From the NCBI RefSeq assembly GCF_900128415.1, contig NZ_LT635772.1:62001-126000 (forward strand): 64,000 bases of DNA. The letters run 5' to 3'. The notes beneath the pieces were generated by a model. It was not told the origin of the DNA, did not search any database, and worked only from the letters and a program-made list of their open reading frames with translations. Numbering within the stretch: the stretch's first letter is position 1; each line of letters starts with the position of its first letter. Of the stretch, positions 53,573-61,866 are shown piece by piece. The stretch comes from Anaerococcus mediterraneensis. Its GTDB lineage: Bacteria; Bacillota; Clostridia; Tissierellales; Peptoniphilaceae. The translations under genes were made by a program, and so were the position numbers.

Positions 53573-54466
53573 ATGAATACAAATAATTATAAATTCGGAA
53601 AAATTTTAAAAGAGATAAGACAAAAAAATAATTTAACACAAGAAGAACTCGCCTATCGTTCATTTATAAATATCAAAACCATATCAAATATGGAAAACGG
53701 AAAGACCGATATAGACTTGGACAAACTAGAGATCCTATCGGAAATATTAAATACTGATCTTGTAGAAGAATATCTTTACCTCTTGCTAAATGATTCTGAG
53801 CAAATTAATAATATTTTAAAAAATCTCAACTCAAAAGACAGGTATCCTGGTTCTAGTCAGACAGACGAAATCAAACTTTTAACAAAAATTGAAAATACAT
53901 CCCAAAGAAAAATCATAATACAAAAGGCACAAAAATTAAGATTATTATTTCAAAGTATAGAAATTAAAGATGATACAAATAAGAAAAAATCCTTAATAGT
54001 TGATGCTTTGAATGTTGGAAGGGACTTTGACTTTAATGACCTTGCTGCAAACACCTATGACATCATTGATTATAGACTGCTTATGAATTATGCCATATAT
54101 ATCAAAAATAAAGCAGAAAGGCTAAGTGTTTTTAAATTTATCGAAAATTCTAGGGTAGCTAGCGACAATTTAAACTCAATTTTATACCACAATATGGCTA
54201 ATACCTATTATAGCTCTAACAAATCCTACTTGGCCCTATATTACATAAATAAATCAATTAGAACAAATAATAAAAATCCTCTTTCCCCAATTATGCTTTA
54301 CCAAAAATCTATTATTTTATATGACCTTAGTTTTGATTATAAAAAATATGTAAAACTAACACTAGAAAGATCTAAAAATATGGATGAAAACTTATATCAT
54401 CTTCTTTTAGGTAAGTATGAGGCAAAAGCACGAGATGATGAGGATTTTATTATTGCATATCCATAA
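53573..54466 (+). CDS. HTH regulator with C-terminal helical repeats (Rgg/PlcR-like)
   Basis: A 297-residue protein. The N-terminal helix-turn-helix (about 8-62) reads LKEIRQKNNLTQEELAYRS and then INIKTISNMENGKTDIDL. The rest is all helical with TPR-like periodicity, for example HNMANTYYSSNKSYLALYYI. This layout is that of RRNPP regulators (Rgg, PlcR, PrgX), which sense short exported peptides, but peptide binding is not shown here. No good Shine-Dalgarno sequence lies before the ATG. It sits between the two paralogous secreted proteins and is the natural candidate to control them. Confidence 0.85.
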   Translation: MNTNNYKFGKILKEIRQKNNLTQEELAYRSFINIKTISNMENGKTDIDLDKLEILSEILNTDLVEEYLYLLLNDSEQINNILKNLNSKDRYPGSSQTDEIKLLTKIENTSQRKIIIQKAQKLRLLFQSIEIKDDTNKKKSLIVDALNVGRDFDFNDLAANTYDIIDYRLLMNYAIYIKNKAERLSVFKFIENSRVASDNLNSILYHNMANTYYSSNKSYLALYYINKSIRTNNKNPLSPIMLYQKSIILYDLSFDYKKYVKLTLERSKNMDENLYHLLLGKYEAKARDDEDFIIAYP

Positions 54467-54492
54467 AAAATATATATTCCAAAAAAAATACT

Positions 54493-54526
54493 AAAAAAGA
54501 CGAGAAACAAATCCTCGTCTTTTTTT
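54493..54526. terminator. Bidirectional terminator
   Basis: A 12-bp stem AAAAAAGACGAG/CTCGTCTTTTTT between the regulator gene (+) and the second secreted protein gene (-). Confidence 0.92.
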
Positions 54527-54554
54527 ATATTTATCCATTTAATCAGAAATCTCC

Positions 54555-55577
54555 CTAAAATTCTAATTTCATAGTAGAAGATGCTGACATATTTCTAATA
54601 TTGGCTATAAATGACCTTACAATTACCAAAAATTCATCTTCTGAAATTCCAGATGATTCTACTAGGTATTCATTATCCATATTTTTAAACTCTGCCCTAT
54701 ATAATCCGCCCTCTTTGTAGGTAGAAAGAACCATTTCTTGTCCATTGACCTTAGATATTTCTTCATTTCCTAAGGAATAATCGCTCCAGGTTTTTTCATC
54801 CTTGCCTGCCATTTGGAAGAGAATTTGTGAGTCATCCTTAGTTAAATAAATCTCTACAAAAAGTCTCTGATCATAGGCACCTGATTTCGACTTGCCCAAG
54901 ACTTCTGTTGGTTCTCCAAGCTCATATCCATCAAGATTTTCCACAAGTTTTTTTACAAGCTTTCCGCCATCTGAATCAGCAAGGTCTCTGGATTTAGCGT
55001 CTAGTTTTGCCTGAGATATCCCCTCATTGAAATTTATTTGGTCTTCTACCCCACAGGATTCTATCTTTTCAAAACTTAGCTCTGGCCTATCTATCATCTC
55101 TAGGGTCTTTTCGTATGTAAAATCATAATCATCTAGGCCCAAAGAGTTGAAATAATCCCTAACTCTATCGAGTGTTTTTGCACCTTTTTCGTAGAATTTT
55201 ATCCACTGAGCCTTGTTGAGTTTGCCAAAGACTGGATCGGTCATGTTTTTTACTTGTCTCCACTTTTCGATTCTTTGATCGCCAAACTTGTACCATCTTA
55301 TAATATTTTGATAGTATATGTTATATATTTCGACCATATCTTTGACATCCGGTCTGGATAAGACCTCTTCTTTTTCTTTTTTGCTGATTTTTCCAACTTT
55401 TGAACCGCCAAAAGGATGGACCTGTCTGCCCTTGTGTACTCCATAATTGTATAGGGCTCCTAAATACATCCCATCTTCGTAGGAATAATCTCCCTTTAGT
55501 TCCTCTTTTGCAAAGGCACTTGCATTTGGAAGCAAAAATGCTAGGGCAAGGCCTATTGCCAAAAATTTCTTTTTCAT
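54555..55577 (-). CDS. Secreted protein of unknown function, domain order A-B
   Basis: No family recognised. A 340-residue protein with signal peptide (1 to about 23). Domain A (about 32-170) follows at once: SYEDGMYLGAL, SKVGKISKKEKE, WRQVKNMTDPVFG and FTYEKTLEMIDRPE, clearly homologous to the C-terminal half of the 52348-53385 protein. Domain B (about 185-330) has KVNGQEMVLS and GISEDEFLVIVRSFIAN, matching that protein's N-terminal half. Aromatic residues and paired charges in domain A suggest a folded extracellular binding module. AAGGAG precedes the ATG. Confidence 0.82.
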   Translation of the reverse strand: MKKKFLAIGLALAFLLPNASAFAKEELKGDYSYEDGMYLGALYNYGVHKGRQVHPFGGSKVGKISKKEKEEVLSRPDVKDMVEIYNIYYQNIIRWYKFGDQRIEKWRQVKNMTDPVFGKLNKAQWIKFYEKGAKTLDRVRDYFNSLGLDDYDFTYEKTLEMIDRPELSFEKIESCGVEDQINFNEGISQAKLDAKSRDLADSDGGKLVKKLVENLDGYELGEPTEVLGKSKSGAYDQRLFVEIYLTKDDSQILFQMAGKDEKTWSDYSLGNEEISKVNGQEMVLSTYKEGGLYRAEFKNMDNEYLVESSGISEDEFLVIVRSFIANIRNMSASSTMKLEF

Positions 55578-55679
55578 ATCCGCTCCTTTCTAAAACAATA
55601 TTTTCTCTTTATATAATTATACCCCTCATTTTGCATTGCAATATATAAATACCATGATAAAGTATAAATATTTGACTTT

Positions 55680-55867
55680 GTTAGGCAAAAGGTGTTTAGT
55701 ATGCCTATAAGAATAAAACTTACAATGAAACCCAGTAGGACTCATTTGAGGCGATGAGTACGAATTACACTTCATTTTGTTTAAGGCAAGCCAAGTTGTC
55801 TGTACTTGGCACGAGTATAAAAAAAGCTGGTACCGCAAGACATTGCGCTTTTATGCTCTTTTTTTGT
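55680..55867 (+). ncRNA. T-box riboswitch, tyrosine type
   Basis: The leader before tyrS ends with the T-box sequence AAGCTGGTACCGC (55824-55835) and a terminator stem (GAG-ATAAAA / TTTTAT-CTC with inner GCAA/TTGC) followed by seven T. Stem I has the AGTA of a loop E motif at 55734-55737, an apical hairpin ACTCAT/ATGAGT, and GAATTACA where the codon TAC (55766-55768) would be the specifier. TAC fits tyrS. The leader is short for a T-box (under 200 bases). Confidence 0.9.
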
Positions 55868-55955
55868 GCCTATTTTATGTTAGAGGTCCCGTTTTTATAG
55901 GATTTCTCATAATCGCTTAAAATGATATAAATTAATAAATAAGAAAGGATAAATT

Positions 55956-57209
55956 ATGAAATTTACTTACGAAAAAGAATACGATAATATTTTTGATGAG
56001 CTTGTAGACCGTGGCTACTATGAGCAGTCTACAAACGAAGAAGAACTAAAGAAAATTTTGGCCAATGAATCTGTCAAATTCTACTGTGGTTTTGACGCTA
56101 CAGCAGATTCTCTCACAGTTGGTCACCTTATCCAGATCATGGTTATGATGCGTATGCAAAACTACGGCCACAGGCCAGTTGCTCTTCTTGGTGGTGGTAC
56201 AACCCTAATTGGAGACCCATCTGGTAGGTCTGATATGCGTCAAGTCATGACAGAAGAAAGAATCGACCACAACGCAGAGTGTTTCTACAAACAATTCCAA
56301 AGATTTCTAGACTTTTCTGATAAGGGTGGAGCTACTATGCTAAATAACAAGGACTGGCTCCTAAAGCTAAACTTTGTTGAGTTTCTAAGAGATGTTGGTA
56401 GTGAGTTTTTGGTAAATGAAATGATCAAAAAAGATGCCTACAAAAATAGGATGGCAGCTGGCGGTCTTACATTTTTTGAATTCTCCTACATGCTTTTACA
56501 ATCATACGACTTTTTAAAAATGTACAGAGAAGATGGCGTAACCCTTGAAATGGGCGGTTCTGACCAATGGTCAAACATCATCGGTGGTGTTGATCTGATC
56601 AAAAAACACGAAGACGGCCAAGCCTACGGTATGACCTTTTCCCTTTTGACTACAGCAGATGGAGTTAAAATGGGCAAATCCCAAAAGGGTGCTGTTTGGT
56701 TAGATGAAGAAAAAACAAGTCCATACGAGATGTTCCAATACATGAGAAATGTCGATGACAGGGATGTGGAGAAATTCCTCCTACAACTTACATTCTTGCC
56801 AACTAGCGAATGCAAGAACCTAGGATCTGCAACAGATGCGGCAGATATCAACAAGGCAAAAGAAACCCTAGCCTACGAAGTAGTAAAACTAGTCCACGGC
56901 AAAGAAAAGGCTGACGAAGCCCTATCAGCTGCAAGAGCACTTTTCTCAGGCAAGGGTGACGAATCAGCAATGCCTACAACACAAATTGCAAAATCTGATT
57001 TGCCAAAAGGCCTACTTGCCCTAATGACAGAAGTTGGCCTTACAAAATCAAACGGTGAAGCAAGAAGAACCATCCAACAAGGTGGTGTATCAATAAATGA
57101 TACAAAAGTCACCGACCCAAGCATAGAAGTCACCGAAGACCTATTCGAAGATGGCAGAATTATAATCAAAAAAGGCAAGAAAAACTTCCACAAGGTGGAA
57201 CTAGCCTAA
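55956..57209 (+). CDS. tyrS: Tyrosyl-tRNA synthetase
   Basis: Charges tRNA-Tyr. The 417 residues contain YCGFDATADSLTVGHLIQ (HIGH equivalent), GGGTTLIGDPSGRSDMR, QSYDFLKMYREDGVTLEMGG, SDQWSNIIGG, KMGKS (KMSKS equivalent) and a C-terminal S4 RNA-binding domain (about 350-417) with GEARRTIQQGGVSIND. Preceded by AGAAAGGA and the Tyr T-box, so expression responds to tRNA-Tyr charging. Confidence 0.97.
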   Translation: MKFTYEKEYDNIFDELVDRGYYEQSTNEEELKKILANESVKFYCGFDATADSLTVGHLIQIMVMMRMQNYGHRPVALLGGGTTLIGDPSGRSDMRQVMTEERIDHNAECFYKQFQRFLDFSDKGGATMLNNKDWLLKLNFVEFLRDVGSEFLVNEMIKKDAYKNRMAAGGLTFFEFSYMLLQSYDFLKMYREDGVTLEMGGSDQWSNIIGGVDLIKKHEDGQAYGMTFSLLTTADGVKMGKSQKGAVWLDEEKTSPYEMFQYMRNVDDRDVEKFLLQLTFLPTSECKNLGSATDAADINKAKETLAYEVVKLVHGKEKADEALSAARALFSGKGDESAMPTTQIAKSDLPKGLLALMTEVGLTKSNGEARRTIQQGGVSINDTKVTDPSIEVTEDLFEDGRIIIKKGKKNFHKVELA

Positions 57210-57235
57210 GACTTTAACTTAAAAACCCAATCTTA

Positions 57236-57275
57236 CCCCTTACTCGATTATTAAACCGAGTAAGGGGTCAGTTTT
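57236..57275 (+). terminator. Terminator after tyrS
   Basis: A perfect 11-bp stem CCCCTTACTCG/CGAGTAAGGGG followed by TCAGTTTTTTT. Confidence 0.92.
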
Positions 57276-57325
57276 TTTGTAAATTGGGGCGAATTTAAGT
57301 TGATTTTTATCACGCCATTTCAAAA

Positions 57326-58030
57326 TCATTTATTTTCATATTTTAAAAACTTATTTGAAAGAAATAAGAATATTATTAATTCTCCCAGGGCAAAAATAAA
57401 TAATAAGACCAAATCATGTGGGTTTATAAACCTTAAATTATTAGCCTCTATTGCCAAAAAACTTAGACCTACAATTTTTAGAGACCTAAAAGCGCTCGCA
57501 AAACCAAACATTGTAAAGATTGTAGATAAGAGAACTATGATCCCAAAAGACCTTATCCTTATGGAAAGGGCTCCAAAAATCCCAATTATTGGAAGAGCAA
57601 GCAAGATGCTAAGACCTATATAGTAAAAATATATAGAAAAATCAATGGCCGAAAATCCTCCTATATATTTTCCTCCCAGGTAGAAAAGAACCAAAAAATA
57701 TATTTGGCAAAGGCAAATTATAATAAAGGATAAAATCAACTTTGCTCCCACAAAAGCCATATTTTTCTTTGGGCTAAGTCTAATAAATTTTAGGCCTGCC
57801 CTGTGTTCTGTCGCCCAAAGGCTTGCTATTACGATTGCAATTAAGGGAATGTAGAAAAATGAAAAGTAAAACAAGCTCACCTGGGTCCACAAAGATTGCC
57901 ATTCATGGGCCAATGTTTCCCTATTTCCCATATAGTTTATAAGGCCAAAGGCGTTAGCTAGTAAGGGAATTATTAGACTTACCAACAAGATATTTGTAAA
58001 CTTTATTTTTTTTAATTCTAATTTTAACAT
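57326..58030 (-). CDS. ABC-2 permease (lantibiotic-immunity type)
   Basis: A 234-residue membrane protein with six hydrophobic segments. LAHEWQSLWTQVSLFYFSFF and WATEHRAGLKFIRLSPKK resemble the MutE/MutG, SpaE/SpaG kind of permease that exports cationic peptides. It follows the second permease by eight bases and is last in a three-gene operon with the ATPase. Confidence 0.85.
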   Translation of the reverse strand: MLKLELKKIKFTNILLVSLIIPLLANAFGLINYMGNRETLAHEWQSLWTQVSLFYFSFFYIPLIAIVIASLWATEHRAGLKFIRLSPKKNMAFVGAKLILSFIIICLCQIYFLVLFYLGGKYIGGFSAIDFSIYFYYIGLSILLALPIIGIFGALSIRIRSFGIIVLLSTIFTMFGFASAFRSLKIVGLSFLAIEANNLRFINPHDLVLLFIFALGELIIFLFLSNKFLKYENK

Positions 58031-58038
58031 AAGTCCTC

Positions 58039-58791
58039 CTAGTCCTTGTATAGATTATAAGTTTTCATTGCCTTTAGGTATGTTAGACAAGCTATTAAAA
58101 GAATAAAAGCAATGATTGGTGTACAAAAATTTATTGGATTTAGAACCTGGATAAATTTCCCGCCTTCGCTTACATAAGAAATATTTAATAAACTTGCCAT
58201 CCAAGCAAAGGGATTTACAAAAGCGAGGGTCTCTGATGTAAGCATGGTTATTACTCCAGTTAGCCCTCCAATTATCCCTATAAATGATAGGGTGTAGACT
58301 CTTTTTGCTTTCATTTCTATTATCATAAATAGGGCCATAAAAAATAAATTTATTATTATGGCGGATAGGTTTACCAAGGCAAATCTTAGAAGCATGTCAG
58401 TGTCCATATTAAAATGACCCGACCTTTTTGCTAGTAGGAGAAAGACAATAGCTTCTACTATTTGCAATAAAACTAACTTTAGTGATAGGTTTTTAAATTT
58501 ATTTATAAGTATAGAGTTTACTTTTTCTCCAAGACTTACTTGCAGCTGCCACATCTTGTTTTTTTCCTCGATTTCAATCACTTTTTTCACCAAAGATGAG
58601 ATTAAAATCGGATTTATCAATAAGGAAATAAACAGATATGTGTCTAAGATATAGGCTAGGGGATAATTTCCCTCTACAAATGATTTTGAATGGCTGACCC
58701 CTGCCACCACTAGCATTTGAGCGAAAAATACTATTAGGATTAAAAAATTTATCCCAAGTCTTTTGTATTTTTTTCTTTCTAAGTTTGCCAT
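58039..58791 (-). CDS. ABC-2 permease (lantibiotic-immunity type)
   Basis: A 250-residue membrane protein with six hydrophobic segments; the block EEKNKMWQLQVSLGEKVNSI has the same place as the WATEHRAG segment of its partner. Two different permeases with one ATPase match LanFEG-type immunity transporters and Bce-independent peptide exporters. Starts one base after the ATPase stop. Confidence 0.85.
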   Translation of the reverse strand: MANLERKKYKRLGINFLILIVFFAQMLVVAGVSHSKSFVEGNYPLAYILDTYLFISLLINPILISSLVKKVIEIEEKNKMWQLQVSLGEKVNSILINKFKNLSLKLVLLQIVEAIVFLLLAKRSGHFNMDTDMLLRFALVNLSAIIINLFFMALFMIIEMKAKRVYTLSFIGIIGGLTGVITMLTSETLAFVNPFAWMASLLNISYVSEGGKFIQVLNPINFCTPIIAFILLIACLTYLKAMKTYNLYKD

Positions 58792-58792
58792 A

Positions 58793-59686
58793 TTAAGACC
58801 TGCTTTCTTCGATAAAAAGTTTTTCTAGGCTTTCTTTTTCTTCTTCAATTCTGTATATATCAACCTTTCCATGCAAGAAATTTACTATTTCAGAAATATT
58901 TTGGTTAGAAACTTTGCCCAAAATAATCTTTTTACCATCTATCCTTGTTTGATCCATATCTAAAAGGGCAAGGGCCTTTTGATTGTCAGATGTTTGGATG
59001 GAAATAAATGGTGGATGAAGTTTTCTATAGTCTTCCAAACTTCCATTATAAGTTAATTTTCCTTCCTTGAGGATACCGATGTGGGTGGAGATTTTTTCCA
59101 TCTCATCAAGGATGTGTGAAGAAATCAGAATGCTTGTAGAAGTGTTTTTTACTATGTTTTTAAATAAGTTTCTCATTTCCTCAATTCCCTGAGGGTCAAG
59201 GCCATTTATTGGTTCATCAAGGATTAATAACTTTGGACTTCCGATTAGGGCTATGGCAATTCCAAGTCTTTGTTTCATGCCTAGCGAATAATCCCTTGCT
59301 TTTTTCTTGCCCACATTATTAAGGCCAACAAGGTCAAGTGTTTTTGAAATTTCTGCCTTATCTATTCCCTTAAGCTCGCAAATTATTTCAAGATTTTCAT
59401 AGCCACTTAAGTGGTCGTAGAAAGATGGATTTTCAATTAAGGCTCCGAGATTTTTGTTAAGGTCCTTTTGGTTTTTGGGACTTACTTCTTGGCCAAAAAC
59501 CCTAATTTCCCCTCCGTCTTTTTTAACAAGTCCAAGTATAAGCTTCATAAGAGTTGACTTTCCAGCTCCATTTTTGCCTATTAGGCCATAAATAGCTCCT
59601 TCCTCTATTGCCAAAGAGTCAATATCTAGGACTTTCTTCTTGTTATATGATTTTTGTAAATTTTTTATTTCTAAGATTTTTTTCAT
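58793..59686 (-). CDS. ABC transporter ATP-binding protein (LanF-like)
   Basis: A 297-residue ATPase with Walker A GLIGKNGAGKSTLMKLIL, signature YSLGMKQRLGIAIALIG, Walker B PKLLILDEPINGLDPQGIEEM and LISSHILDE. The YSLGMKQRLGIA and EPINGLDPQGI forms are typical of bacitracin/lantibiotic-resistance ATPases (BcrA, SpaF). The C-terminal 80 residues form the usual extra domain. First gene of the operon, divergent from the two-component system. Confidence 0.93.
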   Translation of the reverse strand: MKKILEIKNLQKSYNKKKVLDIDSLAIEEGAIYGLIGKNGAGKSTLMKLILGLVKKDGGEIRVFGQEVSPKNQKDLNKNLGALIENPSFYDHLSGYENLEIICELKGIDKAEISKTLDLVGLNNVGKKKARDYSLGMKQRLGIAIALIGSPKLLILDEPINGLDPQGIEEMRNLFKNIVKNTSTSILISSHILDEMEKISTHIGILKEGKLTYNGSLEDYRKLHPPFISIQTSDNQKALALLDMDQTRIDGKKIILGKVSNQNISEIVNFLHGKVDIYRIEEEKESLEKLFIEESRS

Positions 59687-59783
59687 AATTATTCCTCCTA
59701 CAAAAAAGATACCAGGCTAAGATAAAAATAAGCTTTAAGTCAGGTCACTTTTACATCACAAAAACCAAAAATCTAAAAGTCTG

Positions 59784-59789
59784 GTGTAT
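59784..59789 (+). promoter_or_regulatory. -10 box of the two-component system genes
   Basis: TGTATAATTAGG contains a consensus TATAAT with an upstream TG-like extension, about 25 bases before the response regulator start. No clear -35. Confidence 0.5.
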
Positions 59790-59814
59790 AATTAGGATAG
59801 CAAGGAGGAGATAA

Positions 59815-60510
59815 ATGGATTTTAGAAAAAATTTCAACATACTAATAGTAGATGACGAAACAAATTTATTGGAAAATTTATATAATTTTTTGAAAGATAA
59901 GGGTTTTAAAAAAGTTTATACCGCCAAAAACCTCAAGGAATCAAGGTTTAAGCTTGCAAATTTCAAAATTGACCTAGTGGTCCTTGACCTAATGCTACCC
60001 GACGGGAGCGGTTTTGATCTATTAAAGGAAATAAGAAAGACTTCAGATATGGCAGTCATAATCCTCTCTGCCCTTGATGGGATAGATGATAGGAAGGAAG
60101 GTTTTGAAAACAAGGCCGACGACTACCTAGTTAAGCCATTTTTCCCTGATGAACTCCTTTGGAGGATTGATGCGGTTTTAAGAAGGAGCAAAAAAATTAA
60201 AAACGGGGAAAGAATATCTTTAGGCAAGGTAATTTTCGATAAGTCCAAGGGCATCCTCATAAAAAATGGAAAGGAAATCCCTCTAACTGCTACCCAATTT
60301 AAAATCCTAGCCTATTTGGCTGATAATATAAATATGATTGTCTCGATTGACCGCATTTTGGAAAATATTTGGGAAGATTCCTATGGTTATGAAAACACAT
60401 TGATAACCCACATCTATAGGATTCGTGAAAAACTCGAAGACAATCCGAGAGATCCAAAAATCTTGATAACCATCAAGGGTCTGGGATATAAACTTGTGAA
60501 GGAAGACTAA
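59815..60510 (+). CDS. Response regulator, OmpR/PhoB family
   Basis: A 231-residue two-component regulator. The receiver domain (about 7-120) has the acidic pair in LIVDDETN, phospho-acceptor Asp58 in VVLDLMLPDG and Lys107 in LVKPFFPDEL. A winged-helix DNA-binding domain (about 135-230) with LTATQFKILAYLAD and GYENTLITHIYRIREKLE follows. It begins divergently from the ABC operon, 128 bases away, and likely controls it. The kinase gene follows by one base. Confidence 0.94.
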   Translation: MDFRKNFNILIVDDETNLLENLYNFLKDKGFKKVYTAKNLKESRFKLANFKIDLVVLDLMLPDGSGFDLLKEIRKTSDMAVIILSALDGIDDRKEGFENKADDYLVKPFFPDELLWRIDAVLRRSKKIKNGERISLGKVIFDKSKGILIKNGKEIPLTATQFKILAYLADNINMIVSIDRILENIWEDSYGYENTLITHIYRIREKLEDNPRDPKILITIKGLGYKLVKED

Positions 60511-60511
60511 T

Positions 60512-61807
60512 ATGTTTAATTATATAATAAAAAGATTTAAAAAAATCGTCATAAGAATCCTTGCCCTGATGTTTTTTCTGACATTTTTGCTAATGGTCTT
60601 TCTCTACCTAAACTACAAGTTGGGAGATAAATATCCAAATCCTAACGACGTTTATACTTATATAGCTAATAACAAAACATATACCTATCTCAACGAAAAT
60701 AATAAGAACTTTTTAAAAGAAAATGATATTTGGGCCCTAAGACTCGATAAAAATGGCAAAGTCATAGAATCTTTCAACAAGCCAAAAGAGGTTAAAAATA
60801 AATTCGAGATCACGGATGTAGCTGGCTTTACCAGGTACTACTTGGCTGATTATCCCGTTTTTACCTATATTATAGGAGATGGCCTAATCCTTTTTGCCTA
60901 TCCAAAAAATTCTCTAGATAAGTTGCCCTTTAATTATTATAACTACAAAAATTTAATTTTTAATTTGTGGATTTTTGCCCTATTTTTAATTTTATTTTTA
61001 CTCTTTGTTTATATTTTTTATAGAATCGATATTAAGGATATATTTAAAAATATAATCCCTTTTCAAAATGCAATTGATAAACTCTTTGAAGACGACTACG
61101 AAATTCTTAATGAAAATGGAGAATTAAGGGATTTGGCAGTTTCGATAAATAGGGCCAACAAAAAATATAATAATCTAAAAATCTCACAGGACAAGTGGAT
61201 TAGGAGCTTAAGCCATGATGTCAGAACTCCTCTTGCCAAAATTTCATGGGAAGCAAGTAAGGAAAATAAAAGTGACCTGGATACTCAGAATATCCAAAAC
61301 CAAGTCCAAAAAATTTCAAATATACTCGAAGGCTTAAATCTCACCCTATCACTTACAAACATTGATAAGGAGAGTTTTAGGACTGAACCCCCTATTAAAG
61401 TTATCAGAAAACTTATAGTTGATAAGTTAAACGAAAACCCTGAAAGGGAAATCATTTTTGAAAACAAGCTAAAACAACAAGATATAAAAATCAAAATAGA
61501 TTCCAATTTGTTTTATAGGATGGTGGAAAATATCCTAAAAAATTCCCTAGCTTATACAGATGGGAAGATCTTTGTGACTCTTGCTGACCCAGATGATAGC
61601 TTAGTAATCTCTATCCTTGATCAAGGCCAGGGGATTTCTGAAAATATTATAAAAAGAATTGACGAAGAAGATTTGACCAATATTACAAGGCACGGCCTAG
61701 GGATTTTTATTTCAAAACAGATAGCAAACCTACATGGCGGTAAATTAATTATAAAAAATAAAAATCCGGGTCTTGAGGTATCCTTCATCTTTGCTTCCAT
61801 AAAATAA
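60512..61807 (+). CDS. Sensor histidine kinase
   Basis: A 431-residue membrane kinase. It has TM segments at about 12-33 and 147-168, with an extracytoplasmic domain of about 110 residues between them. The HisKA dimer domain carries the phospho-accepting His in SLSHDVRTPLAK (about 228-239), and an ATPase domain follows with MVENILKNSLAY (N box), DQGQGIS and HGLGIFISKQIANLHGG (G boxes). The sizeable external loop argues for direct sensing of an extracellular signal, unlike BceS-type kinases, which have almost none. Confidence 0.93.
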   Translation: MFNYIIKRFKKIVIRILALMFFLTFLLMVFLYLNYKLGDKYPNPNDVYTYIANNKTYTYLNENNKNFLKENDIWALRLDKNGKVIESFNKPKEVKNKFEITDVAGFTRYYLADYPVFTYIIGDGLILFAYPKNSLDKLPFNYYNYKNLIFNLWIFALFLILFLLFVYIFYRIDIKDIFKNIIPFQNAIDKLFEDDYEILNENGELRDLAVSINRANKKYNNLKISQDKWIRSLSHDVRTPLAKISWEASKENKSDLDTQNIQNQVQKISNILEGLNLTLSLTNIDKESFRTEPPIKVIRKLIVDKLNENPEREIIFENKLKQQDIKIKIDSNLFYRMVENILKNSLAYTDGKIFVTLADPDDSLVISILDQGQGISENIIKRIDEEDLTNITRHGLGIFISKQIANLHGGKLIIKNKNPGLEVSFIFASIK

Positions 61808-61822
61808 TTTTAGATAATTTTT

Positions 61823-61866
61823 AAAAAACGAGCTTGCTTGGTTTTCCAAGGTCTGCTCGTTTTTTT
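61823..61866. terminator. Bidirectional terminator
   Basis: AAAAAACGAGC and GCTCGTTTTTT with an inner CTTGG/CCAAG stem, between the kinase gene (+) and cytX (-). Confidence 0.9.
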
